DNA of 64,000 nucleotides from a virus, in the IMG/VR virus record IMGVR_UViG_3300017917_000095, positions 20,898 through 84,897 of that record. One strand, 5' to 3'. The notes under the pieces were generated by a model. The model searched no databases. It was not told the DNA's origin and was given only the letters and a program-made list of their open reading frames with translations. The translations under genes were made by a program, and so were the position numbers. This document shows, piece after piece, positions 12,501 to 21,500 of this stretch. Every line of letters begins with the position of its first letter. Position 1 is the stretch's first letter.

Positions 12501-15500
12501 CCTCATGACGAGAAGTTATTCTTGGGTATAGTAGACACTGCAACATTATCTGAATTAGGTCTAGAAGTGTTTGTTAAGACACAAGAAATTCTCTGCCCTC
12601 ACAAAGTAGGTCCTACTCAGTTTGGTTCGGTAGTCAAGTTCAATCAATACGGTAGCTTTGTAGCTAGCGCGCCTACTGGAACTCGCTACTCAGCAACTAC
12701 CTTCGACTTCTCAGATGATGAAAACCAAGATGATGATACTGTATTTGACAACAACGCAACACAGTGGGTAGACGAAACACCAAACTTTGGTGCTGTCTAC
12801 ATGTTTGACTACATCAGCGAATACAATGAAAGCTTGGCAGCTCCTGGCACATATGTGTATGCACAATCTGTCAACTCACCTAACTTGGTATACTCTGCAT
12901 TCAACTCATATGACCAAGCAACTGATGTAACATACAACAATCAACCTCGTTACGGTACTGCATTGGACTTCAATGACTTTAGCGTAGCTATCGGTACACC
13001 TAACGACACTGGCGCAACCAGTGGAAGTACGTATGCTGGTTCAGTTACTGCATATCGCAACGCCACTAGAGTTCAAGACTGGGCAATCTATCGTCATTCT
13101 GCACCGGTTGTAGATATCAACAAAATCTACAACATTCAGTTGTTCAGTGCTGAAACAAACAACACACTAATCAACATGGATTATATTGATCCATTACAAG
13201 GTAAGATCCTAGGTGCAGCCCGCGAGAACATTGACGTTGTTTCAAACGTTGACCCAGCAACCTACAACAATGCACCTACAGTAACAGGTGGCATTACATG
13301 GGGAGCAGCACAATTAGGCACCGTGTGGTTGAACACAAAAGGTATGCGTTATGTAAACTATCACCAGAATGATGATATTTCATACAACAGTCAATACTGG
13401 GGAACACTGTTCCCAGGTAGCGATGTTGCAGTATACAGCTGGATAGCAAGCAATGTATTGCCTGCTGAGTATAGAGGCCCCGGCACACCATTTGATGTCA
13501 ACTCTTATTCAGTACAGTATGTAATCAATGCAGCTGGTTCCTTGGTACCTACATATTATTTCTGGGCAAGAAATACTAACATGATTTTCTCTGACAATGG
13601 TAAGACATTAGCAGACTCAATCATTGCTTCTTATATTGAGAGTCCAAAAGCATCAGGTGTAAGCTACTTTACCCCATTGTTGCCTAGCGTATACGGTCTA
13701 TATAACAGCGGCGAGTACATCAACGCAAACGATAGTGTATTGCATATTGGCTTTGCTACTGGATCAAATGATGACCCTGCACACTCACAATTCAACTTGA
13801 TTCGTGATGGGTATGCTAGCGACTTCTTACCGGGCGTACCGTTAGTTTCCGGTGAATCACCTGATAGTTTGTACGACAGACTACTAGATAGTCTTTGCGG
13901 TGTTGACGAATTGGGCTCAGTTGTACCTAACCCATACTTACCAAAAGCAGTTCAAGTTGGTATTCTAGCAAGACCTCGTCAGAGCTTCTTTTTGAATAGA
14001 TTCTTGGCATTGAAGAACTATCTACAATATGCTAATACTGTGTTGGCACAATATCCTATTACAGAAATTAGATATTCTTCTTTCCTAACATCAAGCGGTG
14101 AGTTCTATGACACTGCTAATTACTGGCAGTTCATTAACTGGTGGGCTCCTGGTTACAACGACAACACTAAGGCTTCCCTACAAGTTCCTCTATACGCTGA
14201 TTTGTCTACCCTATCTGTAGTTACTGGTACAATTGTCACTGTAGCTACAAACGGTAACGGTAAGTCAGAAACTTATGTCTACGAAGCAGACGGTACATGG
14301 AAGCGTATTGGCTTAGAGAATGGTACAATCGAATTCAAATCATCACTATGGGATTACTCATCAGTGAGACTTGGTTACGGTGACAACTTCTTTGACACTG
14401 ACACATATGATGTGTATCCAAGTGAAGAAACTCGCAAGATTGTTCGTGCATTGAACGAGCAGATTTATACTGATGATCTAATGATCTATAGAAACAAGAG
14501 TTTGGTTCTATTGTTCGAATACATTCAAGCTGAAAGCACAGAGAATCAGAACTATCTACCATGGTTGAACAAGACATCCTTCATCGATGTGGCTCATACT
14601 ATTCGTGAACTACGTCCTATCGAGGTGTTCCAAAGTGACAACCAAGCATTCTTAGAAGGTTACTTGAATGAAGTAAAACCATATCACGTAGTCATCAAAG
14701 AATTCTTGTTCAAGTACACCGGCGAAGAAGTCTTTGCAGGTGACATAACTGACTTTGATTTGCCAGCAAAATACAATAGCTCAATTGGACAATTTGTAAC
14801 TCCTCAGTTAGTTTACTCTAACTCTAACGGAATCAATCAATTCACACCAGATGATCCCATCTGGCAAGAACCTGAATATTCACAATGGTTCAACAACCAC
14901 GGTGTATCACTGACTGGTCAAGATAATGTACAAATTACTACATTAGCATCTTACATTTCATTGAATGCAAACGCATTTGCAGTTGACAACGCACAGGGTT
15001 TACCAATCAACGGAGTTCTTCAAATCGGAACAGAACAGATTGGTTATGCATCAGTGGATCGTTCATTGAATGTAGTTTCGGGGTTAACTAGAGGTGTAAA
15101 TGGTACTACCGTTTCTACTCACATTCCGGGTGACTTGATTTATATTAACTTGCCGGCTGTCTTAGTACTAGACGGCGGCCGCGGATATACTGAGCCTCCT
15201 AAGGTAACAGCATATATCGATACTACGATTTATCCTGCACCAACTAGAGCAGCAGTGTTAACAGCAGTAATGAACTTGGATAGCGTATTACGTGTTGACG
15301 TAGTAGATCCGGGCCAAGGCTACGCTGTATTACCTAAGATCATTATTGATTCTGCCGTTGTAGTTCCTTTTGACGATACTAGTGTTAGCACATTGACAAA
15401 TACAGTTCAATTGTATGCACCATTGCTACAAACTGGTGACTTGATTCAATACAAAGTTGGAGCAGGTAGCACATCAGTCGGTGGTTTAGAAGATGGTCAG

Positions 15501-18500
15501 TGGTACTACATAAACGTATTAGAAACAGTACCTTCAGTGACTGTAGGTCTGTATGATAACTATGCAGATGCTATGAACAATCATGATAGATTGTCATTGT
15601 TTTCAACTGGATCAGGTTCGTTCACATTCAACGTAGGCGCAAGAGCAAGTGCTATTACAACAGCAGTTCCTGTTAGAGAAAACAACATCACTCTCCGATT
15701 CGATAGAACATCATATGGATCTGATTTGATCGAATGGGAAGCAGGACGTTACTACGGTGCATTCTATGCAGGTACATACCACAACAGCAGCCAAGTCTCT
15801 AGTTCTTCTATCACATTAGAAAGCACACAGCCACCAGTAGCTTCTATCTTAGCTAGTGCTCAAGGTGTAGCATTTGAAATCACGGATGTTCGTAATGAGC
15901 GTATCGTTGAATACAGTTCGTTCATTCGCCACGTAGGTAGCACAATTGCATCTAGTGATGCAGTTAGATTGACACTGCAAGACGATGGCTCAGGTAACCC
16001 TAACGCATCGGGTGGTACTATCGGTTTCTACATTGGCATGCCGATCAAGTTCGTCGGAGCAGTAGGTGGGTCTGGTATCGTAAATGAACAAGTTTACTAT
16101 GTAAACAGCATACTAAACCAAACTGATTTCACACTGTCGTCTGATCCTAGCGGTTCACCGATTGTTGCATTGTCAGATTGGACAATCAGCGTTGCTGGTT
16201 TAGATTGCTATGTGGGACAAGTTTCTGATGCAGCAGTTATCACAGTTGACTATCCTGGAATCCTGAATATCACTGCGACTGAGGCTGTAACAAACAATAT
16301 CACTGTGCCGTTGCACTTATCTGGTACAGGTGGCACAGCAGGTTTCTACATTAACTTGCCGATATTCTTCACTGGTACTGACTCGTCATTACCGCAGAAC
16401 GGCGTGTTTGGTGGGATCATTGAAAACCAAGTTTACTACGTAACTACTGTGGTCGATAATCAGACATTCACTATGTCTGAGAACAAAGATCCTGTATGGT
16501 TCAATGTATTGTCTACATCTGCGTCTACTGATGCAATCACAATCGACGGAGATACTCAGAAGTTATCAGTCAATGAACCTATCATCTTCAACACTATGGT
16601 GGTTGCAGGTACAGAGACAACAAGCTTTGGTGGCATAACATCTGGAACAACATACTATGTTTCAGCTATCTTGTCTACTACAGCATTCCAGATATCTGCA
16701 ACAGTTAATGGTGCAGTGCTAGCATTGTCCGATGTTGCTGCGGCATCAAATACTTCTGCACTATTGACAAGTCAGAAAGACACTGTAAAGTTGACTACAG
16801 CAACAGGTAACACTATGGTTGTGAACGTCAGCTTGCCAGTAAGTCCTGGTCAAGTCAACGGACAAAAGTTCACACTATACGAAACATCTGGTCAATACCC
16901 AGGATCAACTGGTACAGACACATCATTGATTACTAGAGGTGTCGCTGCGTTGATCGGTACAGTAAATGTAAGTGCAGGTAGCTTTGTAATAGGTGAGACT
17001 TATACTATTGCGTTTGTAGGTACAACAAACTTCACTGCAATTGGCGCATCTGCGAATACAATAGGTGTTACATTTACTGCTACAGGCGCAGGCACTGGCA
17101 CAGGTACAGCTAACTTAGAAGTCAATCAGGTTGTATTGACTAACTTCAATCCAGGTGACACTGTTGCACTATGGTTGACTAACATCTACAATAACTTACC
17201 ATTAGAAATTTCTACAACATACGGTTCTAGTTTCTTAACAGCAGGTACTCCTTATTATGTTATTGACAACGGTATTATTGAAGTAGAAGTGACATATACA
17301 TCTTCAAGCGACAATTCATTGAAGTGCGAATCTACTGCATCTCTATTCGAAGATATGCCAATCACATTCTCCGGTGCAGGTGTAGGTGGTGTGCAGATTG
17401 ATGTTGAGTACTGGGTTAAGTCTATTATTGACGACCAGCGCTTTACTATCACAAACACACCAGGTGGACTAGAAATAACAGTCACTACCGCTAGCGGATT
17501 GATGACAGGTACAGGCTTGCCGTATGTCAAGGTATCTACTTCTGTAGGTGGCTCAGTTACCAATCCAGGATCTACACAGCAGACAGCTACATTTACGATT
17601 CCATCGTCAACTATCACTGTATCTGCGGCACCTGACACTGGCACCAAAGTATTCTTTAGAACAACTGGTTCATTACCAGGTGGTGTGTCAGAGAACACAG
17701 AATATTTTGTAACCAAGACTGGTGCAACCACTTTCGAAATCTCATTGACTTCAGGTGGTTCAGCTATTACTACTTCAGGTACACAGTCTGGTACACATAC
17801 TATGATTATCGCAACAGAAGCTACAATGGATCAAACTCCATCTGCTACTGTTCCTGAATTTGATGTAAGCTATGTATTAGGTGGATACCGTGTTCTAATA
17901 ACTGAACCTAGTTCAGGTTATGCAGTTGACAACGTAATCACTATTCCAGGTACTGAAATGGGTGGAACTACACCCGAGAATGACCTAACGTTGACTGTCA
18001 ATGCAATCAGTAGCACCGGTGCAATTACTAGTGTTATCTGTGATGGTACTGTACCAGGTGCATCACAACAATACTACTTAAAGGTAATTTCTCCTACTGA
18101 GTTTGCATTGTATGAGAATCAATTGATGACTGTTCCTGCTAGTGGATTGGGTATCCCATTCGTTGGCACCACACAGAGCACCGTCACTGGTTTAACTTCA
18201 GGTACAAATGCATTAACCTTAGCAGATGCATCTGGTTTCGAGTTGAACGATTTGGTTGTATTTACGGGTGATATGACACCTACTATCGGTGCAATCACTG
18301 CGGGTCAAGGTTACTTTATCACTTCTATCACTGGTAATGATATCACTATATCAGAAGATCCAGATGGCACTGATGTAACTATTACAACTACCATTTCGGC
18401 AAACTTCACGATAGCCAAGTCAGGTTCATTTGCATTGCTACCTGAACCATTCATCTTTAATCAGAGTCTTGTTAAGTATAACAACCGTGTTTACGTCTGT

Positions 18501-21500
18501 ATCATCTCCAACAACGACAGAGAATTCGTATTTGGTAAGTGGGAACTATTGACAAGCGGTGATCGTAGACTAAACGCTATGGATCGTGTACTAGGTTACT
18601 ATCAACCTACAGATAACATGCCTGGTGTAGACTTGACACAGTTGTTTGAGGGCGTTACTTATCCAAATAGTACATACTTGGGTAATGCGTTCGAACCAGA
18701 CTTGCAATACCCAATCGACACTGTATTGCAAGATCAAGCATTCTATCCTACTGAGGTAGATATAAAAGCTATTGCTTGGGACGGTACAACTTATGTTGCG
18801 ACTGCCGATACTCCTACATATTCAGGAGTTCTTTCTAGTACTGCCGGCAGCACATGGGAAATCGACAAGCTAGCAAACACTCCGTTGAATACAACTGACA
18901 TTATCTATGCAGGTGGATACTATATCCTAACTTCTAACAACCAAGCAACTCCGTTGTTCAGAAGCGTTGATGGAATCACATGGACAACTAATGGATACTT
19001 CACACCATGGGGGTCTACCCCGTATGATGATACAAACTATGACATGACTGCATTGAGTGTAGCGTCATTGTATCTAAATTCTGTAGCATACAGAAATGGT
19101 GTTTGGGTAGCAGTTGGACAGAATATCGTTTCTAGTACAGACACATTTGTTTGGAATGAAAGATACACTTATGCTAACCCATTACTATCCAACACATTGT
19201 ATGGAGTTGACAGTATTGATATCACATCATTCACTGGCTTCATCGCTGTAGGTAAAGGTCAAGAATTCGACTACTCAGGTCCAGTGTCTGCGGTAGTAGA
19301 TATCAACTTGATTCTAACAAGCGTTGACGGTTTGACATGGACTCAATTACCTGCAGTAAGTTCTAAGGGCATGTATGCTATTGCAAACAATACAACAAAT
19401 GCTGTTGCAGTAGGCGAAGACGGCATCATCTACATCTCTAACAACGGTGCAAACTGGACAGGTGTTAATGAAGTATTTGTAATCAGTGCTAACCCTTCAA
19501 CTAATGTGTTGAGTGTTGCAAGTACTGCAGGATTTGCAGTTAATAGTGCGGTACGATTCTCTAGGGCGTTTAACGTATTTGCTGCAGGAACAACCTACTA
19601 TGTTAAGACCATTGTTAATGGTACGCAACTTCAATTGAGTGCGACACCAGGTGGTGCTGCGGTCACATTGACTGCCGCAGCTCCGACTGCAACTACATTC
19701 ATGTATGCATACCCAAGAACAGGATCATTGAGAGATGTAAGTTACGCTAACGGTACTTTCATCGCTGTAGGTGATACTGGCTTAGTAAGAACTTCTGCTA
19801 ATGGTATCACTTGGACAACAAGAACGTCCGGCACAACTCAGGATTTAAACGGCATCACATATAATGCTGATGACGCAACTTGGATTGCAGTTGGTGATAA
19901 CAATACAATCTTGATTAGCGTTAATGACGGTGTATCTTGGTCAGCTTCTTCTGTGTTTGCTCCGCAACCAACAGTATACGATGTTCAGGGTTCTACATTC
20001 GAATATGGTTATGGTCCAGAAGAATTAGTACCAGGCGTTGTTACTGACAACATTACAATGACTGTTGCTACTCGTCCTGGTACTGACTGGGATGCTACTG
20101 TATATGCTCACGTTGGTTACAATGTAGTATCCGTAGAATATCAACCAGTTTCAGCAAGTCAAACTGCGTATAGCTTTGATGTTAGAAACTTGTACAGCGT
20201 ACAAACTCCTGCTCAAATTGCAGTATTCAAGATTAACGGTACTACAGGACTAAGCACATCCTTGTATGAGACTTTGGACTACACAGTTGATTGGGTTAAC
20301 TTCGTTGTTTCGTTGAACACTCCGTTGACATTCTTACCAGTGTCAGACAAGCTACGTGTAGACGTATACGAAGTGGGTAACGGTAACCAATTAGTCAAAG
20401 CTAGTACAAATACTGACCCAATCAGAACAAATGACACAACAGGTTGGAACGAAATCTATGTTAACTGTAACTACACAGGACAAATTTATAACGGTTCCGG
20501 TGTAGTACGTCCTGACACATTCCCAGTGGATGTACTTGCTACTGAAACTGATTCAACATCTAACGCAATTACTTGTGAAAGCGTTAAGGAATTCACATTG
20601 AATGATCCAATTAGATTCCAAGGTAATGTATTCGGTGGTATACAGGAAGACACAACTTACTATATCAAGACCATTAGTTACATTACAAATAGAATCACAG
20701 TATCAGAGACAATCAACGCTGGTACCGGAACTGCTGGCCCTACATTCGCATTGACTGACGGTACTGGTTCTATGAACATAGTTATCAAGGTTGGTTATGG
20801 TGCACCTTGGACAGATCCGATCATCTATCACAATGGAACTAAGTTGTTGATGGGTACTACAAGTACAGTTACTAGAACAAAAGCAAGTAACAACGCAGTG
20901 ACAACTAACACAACTGATGGAATGGTCCCTGGTGAAGCTATTGTATTCAGTGATACTATGTTTGGTGGAATCTTGCTACCACAGACAACGTATTACATCA
21001 AGTCAATCTTTGACACTAATGAATTTACAGTTTCTGCAACACCAGGTGGTCCTGAGTTGACACTAACTGATGCAACCGGTGGCGCCGAGTTCATCACCAA
21101 TGACTATGCATTTGGTATTGCTGATAACGGCATCTCTGCATCTATCATCTTCTCAGCACAGTATGATGCAAACGTTGACTATATCACTTATACATTGTTT
21201 GGTGAAACAACACCTTCGCAGTATGGATATACTATCCCTGAAGTACAACGATTCACCGGTGATGGCACTGCAGGACCGTTTGAGTTGACTAACTTCATTG
21301 GTCAAGACAATCCTGAAAACGCTGTAGTTGAAGTTAACAGATTACGTCAGCCTAGCTCGACTTACACTATTGACTACAATACCAATGAGCTTACATTCAA
21401 TGCAGGTTATGAACCTTCAATTGGTGTACCGGTTGTCGTTACTTCGTTCAATCAAACAACTCGTCAATACTTGAATACCCAATCAGGTATTACATCTAAG

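Noticed and set aside
17255-17731. 158-codon open frame on the minus strand
   Set aside because: It lies inside the giant structural gene and is a shadow of its Thr/Ser/Gly-rich codons; no ribosome site or known domain.
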